Shown here: one piece after another, positions 41,039-50,021 of the stretch
How positions within the stretch are numbered: the first letter of the stretch is position 1
Layout of the letters: each line of letters starts with the position of its first letter
Assembly (NCBI RefSeq): GCF_003259365.1
Contig: NZ_QLLY01000014.1
Coordinates: forward strand, 182,716 to 246,715
Reading direction: 5' to 3'
Source of the DNA: Streptomyces sp. PsTaAH-137
Lineage (GTDB): Bacteria; Actinomycetota; Actinomycetes; Streptomycetales; Streptomycetaceae
DNA: 64,000 nucleotides
Made by a program: the position numbers and the translations under genes
Notes under the pieces: generated by a model
The model's database searches: none
Told to the model about the DNA's origin: nothing
The model's input: the letters and a program-made list of their open reading frames with translations, nothing else

Positions 41039-41954
41039 AGCGGATCCTCGGGTCGAGTACGGCGTACAGGAGGTCGACGATCAGGTTCACCGCGAGGAAG
41101 ACCAGTACGAGGATCGTCACGAAGCCGACCACGGTCTGGGTGTTCTGGCGCAGGATGCCCTGGTAGAGCTGGTAGCCGACGCCGTGGATGTTGAAGATGC
41201 GCTCGGTGACGATGGCGCCGCCCATCAGGGCGCCGACGTCGGCGCCGATGAAGGTGACGACGGGGATCAGCGAGTTGCGCAGCAGGTGCCGGGTGATGAC
41301 GCGGCGCCTGGGCAGGCCCTTGGCGATGGCGGTGCGCACGTAGTCGGCGCGCTTGTTCTCGGCGATGGAGGTCCGCGTCAGGCGGGTCACGTAGGCGAGG
41401 GAGACCGAGGCGAGGACCAGGCCGGGCACGATCAGCTCGCCGAAGGTCGCCTCCGTGGACACCGCCGGTTCGATCCAGCCCCACTTGACGCCGAGCAGCA
41501 GCTGGAGCAGCAGACCGGTGACGAACGTCGGGATGGAGATGACGACGAGGGTCAGCAGCAGCACCGTGGTGTCGATCGGGCGGCCGCGCTTGAGGCCGGT
41601 GATGACGCCGAGCGTGATGCCGACGACGATCTCGAAGAGGATCGCGACGATGGTCAGGCGGATGGTGACGGGGAACGCGGTCGCCATCAGCTCGGTGACC
41701 TTCTGGCCGTTGAACGCCGTGCCGAAGTCACCGGTGAAGACGTTCCCCATGTACGTCAGGTATTGCTGCCACACCGGCTTGTCGAGGCCGAACTCCTTCG
41801 ACAGCTGCGCCTTGGTGGCGGGGTCGCAGGCCTTGTCGCCGCACAGCCCGGCGATGGGGTCGCCCATCACGTTGACCATGAGGAAGATCAGCAGCGTCGC
41901 GCCGATGAAGACCGGGATCATCTGCAGCAGGCGCCGGATCACATAACGTCCCAT
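41031..41954 (-). CDS. Peptide ABC importer permease, DppB type (operon 1)
   Basis: A 307-aa permease with the family start MGRYVIRRLLQMIPVFIGATLLIFLM, six helices, and the EAA loop VRTAIAKGLPRRRVITRHLLRNSLIPVVTF. An outer loop with two Cys (GLCGDKACDP) follows helix 1. It forms the channel with the DppC-type partner. A stem-loop at 41986-42015 separates it from the binding-protein gene. Confidence 0.92.
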   Translation of the reverse strand: MGRYVIRRLLQMIPVFIGATLLIFLMVNVMGDPIAGLCGDKACDPATKAQLSKEFGLDKPVWQQYLTYMGNVFTGDFGTAFNGQKVTELMATAFPVTIRLTIVAILFEIVVGITLGVITGLKRGRPIDTTVLLLTLVVISIPTFVTGLLLQLLLGVKWGWIEPAVSTEATFGELIVPGLVLASVSLAYVTRLTRTSIAENKRADYVRTAIAKGLPRRRVITRHLLRNSLIPVVTFIGADVGALMGGAIVTERIFNIHGVGYQLYQGILRQNTQTVVGFVTILVLVFLAVNLIVDLLYAVLDPRIRYA

Positions 41955-41985
41955 GAGGACTCCGGTTCCGTTTCCGCGAGGCGGC

Positions 41986-42015
41986 GGGAGCGGCGGCCGG
42001 CGGGCCGCCGCTCCC
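41986..42015 (-). terminator. Intra-operon stem-loop after the binding-protein gene (operon 1)
   Basis: GGGAGCGGCGGCC (41986-41998) and GGCCGCCGCTCCC (42003-42015) make a perfect 13-bp stem just after the binding-protein stop. No T-run follows; it probably protects the upstream mRNA or attenuates the permease genes. Confidence 0.6.
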
Positions 42016-42021
42016 CTGGCG

Positions 42022-43653
42022 TCACTTGACCTTGATCTCGTTGTAGACGGGGACGCTGAACGGGTTCAGGGCGACGTTGTCGACCTTGTCCGAGTAGCCG
42101 GCGCTGCCGTTCTGGTACCAGAGCGGGATGGCCGCCATGTTGTCGCGGACGACCTCCTGGGCCTGCTGGAAGATCTTCACGGCCTCGGCCTGGTCGGACT
42201 CGGCGTTGGCCTTGTCCACGAGGGAGTCGAACTCCTTGTTGGACCAGTGGCCGTCGTTGGACGAGGCGTTGGTGTAGTACAGCGGCTGGAGGAAGTTCTG
42301 GATGAGCGGGTAGTCCATCTGCCAGCCGGCGCGGAACGGGCCCGTCATCTTCTTGTCGGTGATCTTGTTGCGGAAGTCGGCGAAGGTGCCGGTGGGGCTG
42401 CCGACGCACGCCTTGTCGTTGCCGAGGGCGTTGTTGATCGAGTTGCAGACGGCGTCGACCCACTCCTTGTGGCTGCCGGTGTCGGCGTTGTAGCCGATCT
42501 GCACCTGGCCGCCGGGGATGCCGCCACCCTCCTTGATCAGCTTCTTGGCCTCGTCGGGGTTGTAGTCGCAGAACTCACCGCACAGCCCCTCCTTGTACCC
42601 GCCGTCCTTGCCGAGGACCGGCGAGGTCCAGTCGGTGGCGGGGGTGCGGGTCTTCTCGAAGATCGAGTCGGTGATCTGCTTGCGGTTGATCGCCATCGAC
42701 AGGCCCTTGCGGACCTTGTCGCTGTCCGCCTTGTTCCAGTCGGAGTCGTAGAACGGGAAGGCGAGCGTCTGGATGATGCCGGCGGGCGTGTTGATGTACC
42801 GCCCGTTCAGGTCGCTCTTGACGTTCGTGAGCTGGGCGGCGGGCACGTCGTCGACGAGGTCGAGGTTGCCGGCCGTCAGGTCGGTGTAGGCCGTGTTGTT
42901 GTCGGTGTAGACCTTGAGGTCCACGCCCGCGTTCTCGGCCTTGTCGTCGCCCGGGTACTTGTCCCACTTGCGCAGGGACATCTGCGAGCCCTTTTGGTAC
43001 GAGTCCACGGTGTACGGGCCGTTGCCGATCGGCTTCTTGATGTACGAGTCGTGGTTGTCGAAGAACACCTTGGGCAGCGGGGCGAACGCCGCGTAGCCGA
43101 GGGTGTCGGGCCACGTGGAGAACTTCTGGTTCAGCTTGACCGTGAAGGTGTCGTCACCGGTGACCTTGAGGCCCGAGAGGGTGTCCGCGCTCTGCGAGCC
43201 GGACTCCGGGTGGACCTTGTCGTAGCCGTCGATCTGCCCGAAGAAGTAGGCGTTCTTCTGGTTGTTCTTCAGGCTCGCGCCGTAGTTCCAGGCGTCGACG
43301 AAGGACTTGGCGGTGACCTTCTCGCCGTTGGAGAATGTCCAGCCCTTCTTCACGGTGATCGTGAAGTTCTGCGAGTCGGACGTGTCGATCTTCTCGGCGA
43401 GCATGTCCTTGGCCTCGCCGGTCTTCGGGTCGTACCGCTTCAGACCCCGGAAGATCATGTCCAGGACCTTGCCGCCCTGCACCTCGTTGGTGTTGGCGGG
43501 CTCCAGCGGGTTCTGCGGGTCACCCCAGGAGGAGCGCACGATCCCGGAGCCGTCACCGCCGCCACCGCTGTCGCCGCCCCCACCACAGGCCGTCGCCGCG
43601 AGGGCTACGGCGACTGCACCAGCCGCCCACTTGGCGTGCGTGGCTCCACGCAT
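42022..43653 (-). CDS. Peptide-binding lipoprotein (family 5; operon 1)
   Basis: A 543-aa SBP family-5 protein. The signal with lipobox LAATAC places the lipid-modified Cys at 23, followed by a Gly/Ser linker. The body carries hallmark segments (NPLEPANTNEVQGGKVLDMIFRGL, FTVKLNQKFSTWPDTLGY, GNGPYTVDSYQKGSQMSLRKWDKYPG). It captures oligopeptides outside the membrane for the adjoining permease. GAGGAGG lies before ATG 43653. It is the first gene of the operon and has a close paralogue at 50080. Confidence 0.93.
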   Translation of the reverse strand: MRGATHAKWAAGAVAVALAATACGGGGDSGGGGDGSGIVRSSWGDPQNPLEPANTNEVQGGKVLDMIFRGLKRYDPKTGEAKDMLAEKIDTSDSQNFTITVKKGWTFSNGEKVTAKSFVDAWNYGASLKNNQKNAYFFGQIDGYDKVHPESGSQSADTLSGLKVTGDDTFTVKLNQKFSTWPDTLGYAAFAPLPKVFFDNHDSYIKKPIGNGPYTVDSYQKGSQMSLRKWDKYPGDDKAENAGVDLKVYTDNNTAYTDLTAGNLDLVDDVPAAQLTNVKSDLNGRYINTPAGIIQTLAFPFYDSDWNKADSDKVRKGLSMAINRKQITDSIFEKTRTPATDWTSPVLGKDGGYKEGLCGEFCDYNPDEAKKLIKEGGGIPGGQVQIGYNADTGSHKEWVDAVCNSINNALGNDKACVGSPTGTFADFRNKITDKKMTGPFRAGWQMDYPLIQNFLQPLYYTNASSNDGHWSNKEFDSLVDKANAESDQAEAVKIFQQAQEVVRDNMAAIPLWYQNGSAGYSDKVDNVALNPFSVPVYNEIKVK

Positions 43654-43699
43654 GGAGTGCCTCCTCTGTACCGATCACGTGACACGTACGCCCAAATAT

Positions 43700-43716
43700 C
43701 AGGGCATACAGGGCAT
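43700..43716. repeat. Short direct repeat upstream of operon 1
   Basis: CAGGGCAT occurs twice (43700-43707 and 43709-43716) in a short AT-richer stretch 47 nt ahead of the binding-protein ATG, where the operon promoter must lie. It may be a regulator site. Confidence 0.35.
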
Positions 43717-43805
43717 CACGCACTCCCGGTACAGCCACCCGGAGGACACTCCCGCCTCGGCACCCCCTCCCGTCCGACCGCCCGCCACTACCCCGAGAAG
43801 CTGGC

Positions 43806-43817
43806 TACGCTGCGTCC
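43806..43817 (+). promoter_or_regulatory. -10 box of a leaderless promoter
   Basis: TACGCT at 43806-43811, 6 nt before ATG 43818; no ribosome site. Confidence 0.4.
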
Positions 43818-44405
43818 ATGGACTACGCGAAGATGCGGGCGATCGCCGAGGAGCTCGCGGAGTATGCCGAGGGCCTCGAAGGCTCGTGGAGCGTCGAGAT
43901 CGGCTCCGCCGGGCCGATACTGGCCATGATGAGCCCGTCGAAGCGGCATGAGGGGACCGTTCGACGCATCTGCAAGCAGCTCGACGCCCAGTTGCTGACG
44001 ACGCACCCGGGCTACGGATGCATCCCCGGCCCTGAGATCGAGCACGCCGCCATAGGCCGCATGAGGCGCCCGGACGCCGTCGTGGTCCCCGAGGAGGCCC
44101 TCGACGAGGAAGGGCTCGCGGTCGACGCCTCGCAGGTCCTGGCCGTCGTCGAGATCGTCTCGCCGTCCAACCCGGACAACGACTACCGCGACAAGCTCGC
44201 CGACTACCCCGCGATGGGCATCGAGCTCTACCTGATCGTCGACCCCCGCATGGGCATGATCGAGGTGCACTCGGACCCGGCGGGCGACCGCTATCGCTCC
44301 AAGGAGTCGTACATCTACGGCGACGTGGTGCCGCTGGGCCCCTGGACCGTCGAGACCGCCGACTTCCGGCGCTACGGCAAGCTGGGCGACGGGGACGGAC
44401 GGTAG
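43818..44405 (+). CDS. Uma2-family (DUF820) endonuclease-fold protein
   Basis: A 195-aa protein of the Uma2 family. It shows the PD-(D/E)XK core: the conserved RRPDAVVVPEEAL, the acidic VVEIVSPSN, and DNDYRDKLADYPAMGIELYLIVDPRMGMIEV. These proteins are abundant in streptomycetes and cyanobacteria. Nuclease activity is assumed from the fold, but no target is known. It is a single leaderless gene between transport genes and its neighbours do not reveal a role. Confidence 0.88.
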   Translation: MDYAKMRAIAEELAEYAEGLEGSWSVEIGSAGPILAMMSPSKRHEGTVRRICKQLDAQLLTTHPGYGCIPGPEIEHAAIGRMRRPDAVVVPEEALDEEGLAVDASQVLAVVEIVSPSNPDNDYRDKLADYPAMGIELYLIVDPRMGMIEVHSDPAGDRYRSKESYIYGDVVPLGPWTVETADFRRYGKLGDGDGR

Positions 44406-44423
44406 GGGTCTCCAGGGCCGCCG

Positions 44424-45170
44424 TCAGCCCGCGCTGCCGTCCTCCACGGGCGCCGTCAGCTTCGGGTCCTGGCCCGACCGGGTCAGGGCGTCGGCCACGA
44501 AACCGGACGCCGTCAGTTCGGCCACCGTCGCGCTCAGGAAGCGGACCGTGGCCGCGTCCCGGGTGCGGGTCGTGCCGACCGCCTGCCGGATGGTCATGAA
44601 CGCCGGTTCCAGCAGGCGGAGTCCGGGGTGGGCGGTGACGTGGGCGGTCAGGGGCTGGCGGATGCCCGCGGCCACCTCCAGCTGCCCGGCGTGGAAGGCG
44701 TCCGTGCCGTCGGTGCCCCGCACCACGGTCGCCTCGCGCAGGGTCCGGGTCAGGAACAGGTCGTAGGCGGAGCCCTGCTTGACCCCGATCCGTACCCCGG
44801 GGCGGTCCACGTCGGCGGCGGTGCGCAGCGCGGAGTCGTCCGGGACCGCGTAGACGCCCTCGATGTGGACGTACGGGGCGGTGAAGGCCACCTCCGCCTC
44901 GCGGGCCGGTTCGACGGCTAGGAAGCACAGGTCGGCGCGGCCCGTGGCCATCGCCTCGTAGGACTTGCGGGCGGCGTCGAAGCACTGGAACTCCACCGGG
45001 AGCCCGAGCCGGGCCGCGATCTCCCGGGCCAGGTCGACGGTGACCCCGGCGGGCGCGTCGGGGGTGCCCTGGGCGAGGACGGGGTTGCCGAGGTTGACGG
45101 AGGCACGCAGCACTCCGGTGGGCGCGAGGTCCCGGGCGACGGCGGCGTCGGGCGATACGGGGTTCGTCAT
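44424..45170 (-). CDS. Family-3 solute-binding protein without signal peptide
   Basis: A 248-aa protein with the periplasmic binding-protein type II fold (family 3): LRASVNLGNPVL, VTVDLAREIAARLGLPVEFQCFDAARKSYEAM, CFLAVEPAREAEVAFTAPY and GVRIGVKQGSAYDLFL. There is no hydrophobic signal or lipobox at the N-terminus and no ABC permease nearby. It is thus predicted to be cytoplasmic and may act as a ligand sensor or a dehydratase-like enzyme. Confidence 0.78.
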   Translation of the reverse strand: MTNPVSPDAAVARDLAPTGVLRASVNLGNPVLAQGTPDAPAGVTVDLAREIAARLGLPVEFQCFDAARKSYEAMATGRADLCFLAVEPAREAEVAFTAPYVHIEGVYAVPDDSALRTAADVDRPGVRIGVKQGSAYDLFLTRTLREATVVRGTDGTDAFHAGQLEVAAGIRQPLTAHVTAHPGLRLLEPAFMTIRQAVGTTRTRDAATVRFLSATVAELTASGFVADALTRSGQDPKLTAPVEDGSAG

Positions 45171-45205
45171 GCCCCGAGTCTAGGAACGGCCTGGTGGTGA
45201 GCACG

Positions 45206-45217
45206 TACGGTGTGGAC
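45206..45217 (+). promoter_or_regulatory. -10 box of a leaderless promoter
   Basis: TACGGT at 45206-45211, 6 nt before the ATG at 45218; no ribosome site. Confidence 0.35.
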
Positions 45218-45769
45218 ATGACCAGTCACCAGGACGCGCACCGGAAGATCCCCCGCTCCGCGACGACGCTCGTGGAGTCCGATCCGCAGTGGCCGCTGGT
45301 GTACGCGACCGAGGCCGAACGCATCGGCACCGCCCTGGTCAGGCTCCCGCACCGGCTGGAGCACATCGGCTCCACCTCGGTGCCCGGCCTCCCCGCGAGG
45401 CCGGTCGTCGACATCCTCCTCGCCGTCCCCGACTCGGCGGACGAGAGCGGTTACGTACCGGCGCTGGAGGGCCTCGGCTACGGCCTCGCCGTCCGCGAAC
45501 CCGACCGGTTCGAGCACCGCGTCCTGCGCCACCCGGGCGGGTCGCCCGGCGTCGACGACATTGAGCTCCACGTGTTCACGGCCGGTTGCCCGGAGATCGG
45601 CCGGTTGACCGGCTTCCGGGACCGGCTGCGCACCCATCCCGCGGACCGTGCCCGGTACGCCCGCGCCGAGCGCGAACTGTCCCGGCGGACCTGGGAGCAC
45701 GTACAGGACTACGCGGACGCGCGGACGGAGGTCGTGGCGGAGATCCTGAGCCGGGCGGGCCAGGACTGA
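45218..45769 (+). CDS. GrpB/UPF0157-family nucleotidyltransferase-like protein
   Basis: A 183-aa protein of the GrpB family. It shows RLEHIGSTSVPGLPARPVVDILLAV (nucleotidyltransferase-like G-S-T-S-V and D-x-L motif) and DIELHVFTAGC; similar domains are fused to dephospho-CoA kinase in some actinobacteria. The leaderless ATG at 45218 was chosen over the in-frame GTG at 45194. Substrate unknown. A strong terminator follows. Confidence 0.85.
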   Translation: MTSHQDAHRKIPRSATTLVESDPQWPLVYATEAERIGTALVRLPHRLEHIGSTSVPGLPARPVVDILLAVPDSADESGYVPALEGLGYGLAVREPDRFEHRVLRHPGGSPGVDDIELHVFTAGCPEIGRLTGFRDRLRTHPADRARYARAERELSRRTWEHVQDYADARTEVVAEILSRAGQD

Positions 45770-45780
45770 GAGACGACAAG

Positions 45781-45813
45781 AGCCGGTCCCCGGGCTGAAC
45801 CCGGGGACCGGCT
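45781..45813. terminator. Bidirectional terminator
   Basis: AGCCGGTCCCCGGG (45781-45794) and CCCGGGGACCGGCT (45800-45813) form a 14-bp stem with a CTGAA loop between the convergent GrpB and DppF-type genes. Confidence 0.85.
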
Positions 45814-45831
45814 CTCACGGTCGGGCGCGGC

Positions 45832-46989
45832 TCACGCCACGCCCACGACGTCCTTCTCCTCGGCGAAGTGGCACGCCGACTCGTGCGCGGCCTCGCTGTT
45901 CTCGCCCGCGAACCGCTCCGGGATCGCGAGCAGCGGGACCTCCTCGGCGCACTTGTCCTGCGCCTTCCAGCAGCGGGTGCGGAAGCGGCAGCCCGACGGC
46001 GGGTTGGCCGGCGAGGGCACGTCACCGGTGAGGATGATGCGCTCGCGGCCCTCACGGGCGTCCGGGTCCGGCACCGGGACCGCCGACAGCAGCGCCTGCG
46101 TGTAGGGGTGCGTCGGGTGGTCGTAGATCTGCGTGTCCGTGCCGATCTCGGCCATCTTGCCGAGGTACATGACCCCGACACGGTCTGAGATGTGCCGGAC
46201 GATCGACAGGTCGTGCGCGATGAAGATGTAGGAGAGGTTGAACTCGTCCTGCAGCTTCTCCATCAGGTTGATGACCTGGGCCTGGACGGAGACGTCCAGG
46301 GCGGAGACCGGCTCATCGCAGATGATGATCTCGGGGTTCAGGGCCAGGCCGCGGGCGATGCCGATGCGCTGGCGCTGACCGCCCGAGAACTGGTGCGGGT
46401 AGCGGTTGATGTACTCGGGGTTGAGACCCACCACGTCCAGGAGGTCCTGGACCTTGCGGCGGCGCTCGCCCTTCGGAGCCACCTCGGGATGGATGTCGAA
46501 GGTCTCCCCGATGATGTCGCCGACCGTCATGCGCGGGTTGAGCGAGGTGTACGGGTCCTGGAACACCATCTGGATGTTGCGGCGGACGGCCTTCAGCGCG
46601 CGGCCGGACAGCTTGGTGATGTCCTGGCCCTTGTAGAAGACCTCGCCCGCGGTGGCCCGCTCCAGGGTCATCAGGAGCTTGGCGACGGTGGACTTGCCAC
46701 AGCCGGACTCGCCCACGATGCCCAGGGTCTCGCCCTGGTACAGGTCGAAGGAGACACCGTCGACGGCCTTGACCGCGCCGATCTGCCTCTTGAAGAGGAT
46801 GCCCTGCGTCAGCGGGAAGTGCTTCTTCAGGTTGCGCACCTGGAGAATCGGCTCGCCGCGCTCAACGGTCTTGTCGAGGGCGGCGACCGCCGCGTCCTCG
46901 GAGACCGCGTCGACGACCTCGACCTCCGAGACGTTCGGGGTGGCGTCCACAGGCTCGTTCTCGTCGTTCTTCTTGCTCATGTCAGCCAT
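45832..46989 (-). CDS. Peptide ABC importer ATPase, DppF/OppF type (operon 2)
   Basis: A 385-aa ATPase. From the PILQVRNLKKHFPLTQGI segment on it is nearly collinear with the operon-1 DppF (Walker A GESGCGKST, signature FSGGQRQRIG, same C-terminal cysteine motif), but it has a different acidic, Val-rich 45-residue N-terminus (SEVEVVDAVSEDAAVAALD). ATG 46989 has GGAGGAG 9 nt upstream and overlaps the DppD-type gene by 8 nt. Confidence 0.92.
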   Translation of the reverse strand: MADMSKKNDENEPVDATPNVSEVEVVDAVSEDAAVAALDKTVERGEPILQVRNLKKHFPLTQGILFKRQIGAVKAVDGVSFDLYQGETLGIVGESGCGKSTVAKLLMTLERATAGEVFYKGQDITKLSGRALKAVRRNIQMVFQDPYTSLNPRMTVGDIIGETFDIHPEVAPKGERRRKVQDLLDVVGLNPEYINRYPHQFSGGQRQRIGIARGLALNPEIIICDEPVSALDVSVQAQVINLMEKLQDEFNLSYIFIAHDLSIVRHISDRVGVMYLGKMAEIGTDTQIYDHPTHPYTQALLSAVPVPDPDAREGRERIILTGDVPSPANPPSGCRFRTRCWKAQDKCAEEVPLLAIPERFAGENSEAAHESACHFAEEKDVVGVA

Positions 46990-48040
46990 GGATCGTCTCC
47001 TCCCAGAAGTGGCAGGCGCTGCGCCGGCCGGGCAGCGCGCCGCCGTCCCGCTCCGTGACCTCGACGAGCGCCGGGACGTCGGTGCGGCAGATGTCCTGCG
47101 CCTTGGGGCAACGCGGGTTGAACGCACAACCCGACGGCACCTTCAGGAGGTTGGGCGGCAGGCCCTGGATCGCGTAGAGCTCCTGGCCCTTCTGGTCCAG
47201 GCGCGGGATCGAGTCCAGCAGACCGCGGGTGTACGGGTGCGCGGGGCGCTTGTACAGCTCGTGGACCGGGGCCTGCTCCACAATGCGGCCCGCGTACATC
47301 ACGGCGATCTTGTCGGCGACGTCGGCGACGACGCCCAGGTCGTGCGTGATGAGGATCAGGCCCATGTTGTATTCGCGCTGGAGCTCCGCGAGCAGGTCCA
47401 TGACCTGGGCCTGGACCGTCACGTCGAGCGCCGTGGTGGGCTCGTCCGCGATGATCAGGTCGGGCTCCAGGGCGAGCGCCATCGCGATCATGATGCGCTG
47501 GCGCATACCGCCGGAGAACTGGTGGGGGAAGTCGTTGACCCGCTCCCTGGCGGCGGGGATCTTGACCCGGTCCATCAGCTCGATGGCCTTGGCCTTGGCG
47601 TCCTTCTTGCTCATGCCCTGGTGCACCCGGAACATCTCGCCGAGCTGGTAGCCGACGGTGAGCACCGGGTTGAGGGAGGACAGGGCGTCCTGGAAGATCA
47701 TGGCGATCTTCGCGCCCCGCAGCTGGCGTCGCTCGTCGGCGGACATCTTGAGCATGTCCTGGCCGCGGAAGAGGACCTCGCCCTGAGGGATCTTCGCCGG
47801 CGGCATGTCGAGGATGCCCATGATCGCCTGCGCGGTGACGGACTTGCCGGAGCCGGACTCGCCGAGCACCGCCAGGGTCTCACCGGCGCTGACGCTGTAG
47901 TTGACGCCGTTGACCGCGCGGACGATGCCGTCGCGGGTGTGGAACTCGACGTGCAGGTCGCGCACTTCGAGCAGGGGACCGCCGTCGGCCCCGCCGGCGC
48001 GGGGCGACGGCACGGATGCGGGCTGTTCGATGATGGTCAC
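46982..48040 (-). CDS. Peptide ABC importer ATPase, DppD/OppD type (operon 2)
   Basis: A 352-aa ATPase. It has a short extra N-terminus, then LLEVRDLHVEFHTRDGIVRAVNGVNY, Walker A GESGSGKSV, signature FSGGMRQRIMIAMA, Walker B LIIADEPTTALD, and C-terminal CAFNPRCPKAQDIC. It is a close paralogue of the operon-1 DppD. It lies 11 nt after the permease gene. Confidence 0.92.
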   Translation of the reverse strand: MTIIEQPASVPSPRAGGADGGPLLEVRDLHVEFHTRDGIVRAVNGVNYSVSAGETLAVLGESGSGKSVTAQAIMGILDMPPAKIPQGEVLFRGQDMLKMSADERRQLRGAKIAMIFQDALSSLNPVLTVGYQLGEMFRVHQGMSKKDAKAKAIELMDRVKIPAARERVNDFPHQFSGGMRQRIMIAMALALEPDLIIADEPTTALDVTVQAQVMDLLAELQREYNMGLILITHDLGVVADVADKIAVMYAGRIVEQAPVHELYKRPAHPYTRGLLDSIPRLDQKGQELYAIQGLPPNLLKVPSGCAFNPRCPKAQDICRTDVPALVEVTERDGGALPGRRSACHFWEETIHG

Positions 48041-48051
48041 GTACGCCTCCC

Positions 48052-48996
48052 TCAGCGCTGCTTCGGGTCGAGGGCGTTGCGGACGGCCTCACCGAGCATG
48101 ATGAACGCCAGCACCGTGATGCTGAGCATGATCGACGGGTAGAGCATGATGTACTGCGCGACCCGGATCTGGTTCTGGCCGTCGGAGATGTCGTTGCCCC
48201 ACGAGGCGCCGTCCAGGCCGAGACCGAGGAACGACAGCGTGGCCTCGGCACCGATGTAGACACCGAGCGAGATGGTGGCAATGACGATCACCGGGGCGAT
48301 CGCGTTGGGCAGCACGTGGCGGAAGAGGATGCGCGAGGTGCCCGCGCCCAGCGCCTTGGCGGCCTGCACGTAGTCCTGCGACTTGATCGTGATCACCGAA
48401 CCGCGCATGACGCGGGCCGTCTGGGTCCAACCGAGGAAGGTCAGGGCCAGGATGACGGTCGGGATCGAACGCTCGGTGAACGAGTTCAGCATGACCATCG
48501 TGCCGAGCAGGAACGGGATGCCGAAGAACATGTCCGTGATGCGAGAGAGCACCGCGTCCAGCCAACCGCCGAAGTAGCCGGCGAGCATGCCGATCAGGCC
48601 GCCGAAGAGCGTCACGGCGAGCGTGGTACCACCACCGACCAGGAGCGAGGCGCGTGTGCCGTAGATGGCACGGGCGTACACGCTGCGCCCCTGGGCGTCG
48701 TAACCGAGCCAGTCCCCCGCGAATATGTGGCCGTAGTTCGGGTGCTGCAGGTAGTGCGCGGCCAGGTCCTTGTTCTCCGGGTCGGCCCCGGTGAACAGGC
48801 CGGGGAAGATCGCGATGACCAGGAGCAGGAGGATCAGCACCGACGAGACGATGAAGATCCAGTTGGAGCGCAGTTCGATCCATGCGTCGCCCCAGAGGCT
48901 GCGGACCTTGTCCTGCTTCGGGTCGGGCAGCGGGAGACCGTCGGGTGCGGCGGCCTCGGCGGTTTCTTCCGCCGACGTCTTGGTGAGCTCAGGCAT
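48052..48996 (-). CDS. Peptide ABC importer permease, DppC type (operon 2)
   Basis: A 314-aa permease with six helices and EAA loop YVQAAKALGAGTSRILFRHVLPNAIAPV. The outer loop after helix 1 differs from operon 1 (no Cys pair; GADPENKDLAAHYLQHPNYGHIFAGDW), which is where the two permeases would contact their different binding proteins. Overlaps the DppB-type gene by 8 nt. Confidence 0.92.
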   Translation of the reverse strand: MPELTKTSAEETAEAAAPDGLPLPDPKQDKVRSLWGDAWIELRSNWIFIVSSVLILLLLVIAIFPGLFTGADPENKDLAAHYLQHPNYGHIFAGDWLGYDAQGRSVYARAIYGTRASLLVGGGTTLAVTLFGGLIGMLAGYFGGWLDAVLSRITDMFFGIPFLLGTMVMLNSFTERSIPTVILALTFLGWTQTARVMRGSVITIKSQDYVQAAKALGAGTSRILFRHVLPNAIAPVIVIATISLGVYIGAEATLSFLGLGLDGASWGNDISDGQNQIRVAQYIMLYPSIMLSITVLAFIMLGEAVRNALDPKQR

Positions 48997-49915
48997 AACG
49001 GATCCTCGGGTCCAGAACCGCGTACAGCAGGTCGACGATCAGGCTGGTGACGAGATAGACGAGCACCAGGATGGTGACCAGGCCGACCAGCGTGGTGCCT
49101 TCACGGCGGGTGATCGCGTCCGCGATGGTGCCGCCGACACCCTTGATGTTGAAGATGGACTCGGTGACGATCGCACCGCCCATCAGCGCGCCGAGGTCGG
49201 TGCCGAGGAAGGTGACGACCGGGATCAGCGAGTTGCGCATCAGGTGGACACCGACGACGCGGCGGCGCGGCAGGCCCTTGGCGATGGCGGTGCGCATGAA
49301 GTCGGCGCGCATGTTCTCGGCCACGGACGTTCGGGTCAGCCGTGCAACATAGGCGAGTGAGGCGCTGGCCAGCACGATCGCCGGTGTCAGCATCTGCCCC
49401 AGATTGGTGTCGTCGTTCACCGAGGGGGCGCCGCCCATGTTGCTGACCACCGTCTGCAGGATCAGGCCCAGGACGAAGACCGGCACCGAGATGAGCAGGA
49501 GGGTCAGGACGAGGATGGCCGTGTCGGCGCCCTTGCCCGCGCGCATGCCGGAGATGACTCCGAGAGCGATACCGAGCGCGGCTTCGATGACGAACGCGAG
49601 GCCCGCCAGACGCAGCGTGACCGGGAAGGCGTCACTGAGGATCTCGGTGACCGGTCGGCCACTGGCGATCTGGTTGCCGAAGTCGAAGTGAAGAACGATG
49701 CCCTTCATGTACTCCCAGTACTGGACCAGGATCGGCTTGTCCAGACCGTATTCGTGCCGCAGGGACCGCAGCACGGCGGGGCTCGCGCCCTTGTCCCCGA
49801 AGAGCCCGCGCACGGGGTCTCCGGGCAGGGCGTAGACCATCAGGAAAATCAGCAGAGTTGTCCCGATGAACACCGGGATCATCTGGAGCAGTCGTCGTGC
49901 GACATAGCGCCCCAT
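48989..49915 (-). CDS. Peptide ABC importer permease, DppB type (operon 2)
   Basis: A 308-aa permease (start MGRYVARRLLQMIPVFIGTTLLIFLMVYALPGDP) with EAA loop MRTAIAKGLPRRRVVGVHLMRNSLIPVVTF. It forms the channel with the DppC-type partner. The binding-protein gene lies upstream across a 164-nt gap that carries a stem-loop. Confidence 0.92.
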   Translation of the reverse strand: MGRYVARRLLQMIPVFIGTTLLIFLMVYALPGDPVRGLFGDKGASPAVLRSLRHEYGLDKPILVQYWEYMKGIVLHFDFGNQIASGRPVTEILSDAFPVTLRLAGLAFVIEAALGIALGVISGMRAGKGADTAILVLTLLLISVPVFVLGLILQTVVSNMGGAPSVNDDTNLGQMLTPAIVLASASLAYVARLTRTSVAENMRADFMRTAIAKGLPRRRVVGVHLMRNSLIPVVTFLGTDLGALMGGAIVTESIFNIKGVGGTIADAITRREGTTLVGLVTILVLVYLVTSLIVDLLYAVLDPRIRYA

Positions 49916-50021
49916 GGTGCCTCCATGTCAATCGCAGCAGAGGCCCTTTTCGCCGTACGTACTCGGGAACTACCCGTACATACAGTGAAAAGGGCCCCCC
50001 GGCCTCAGTGGCCGCCGCCTT

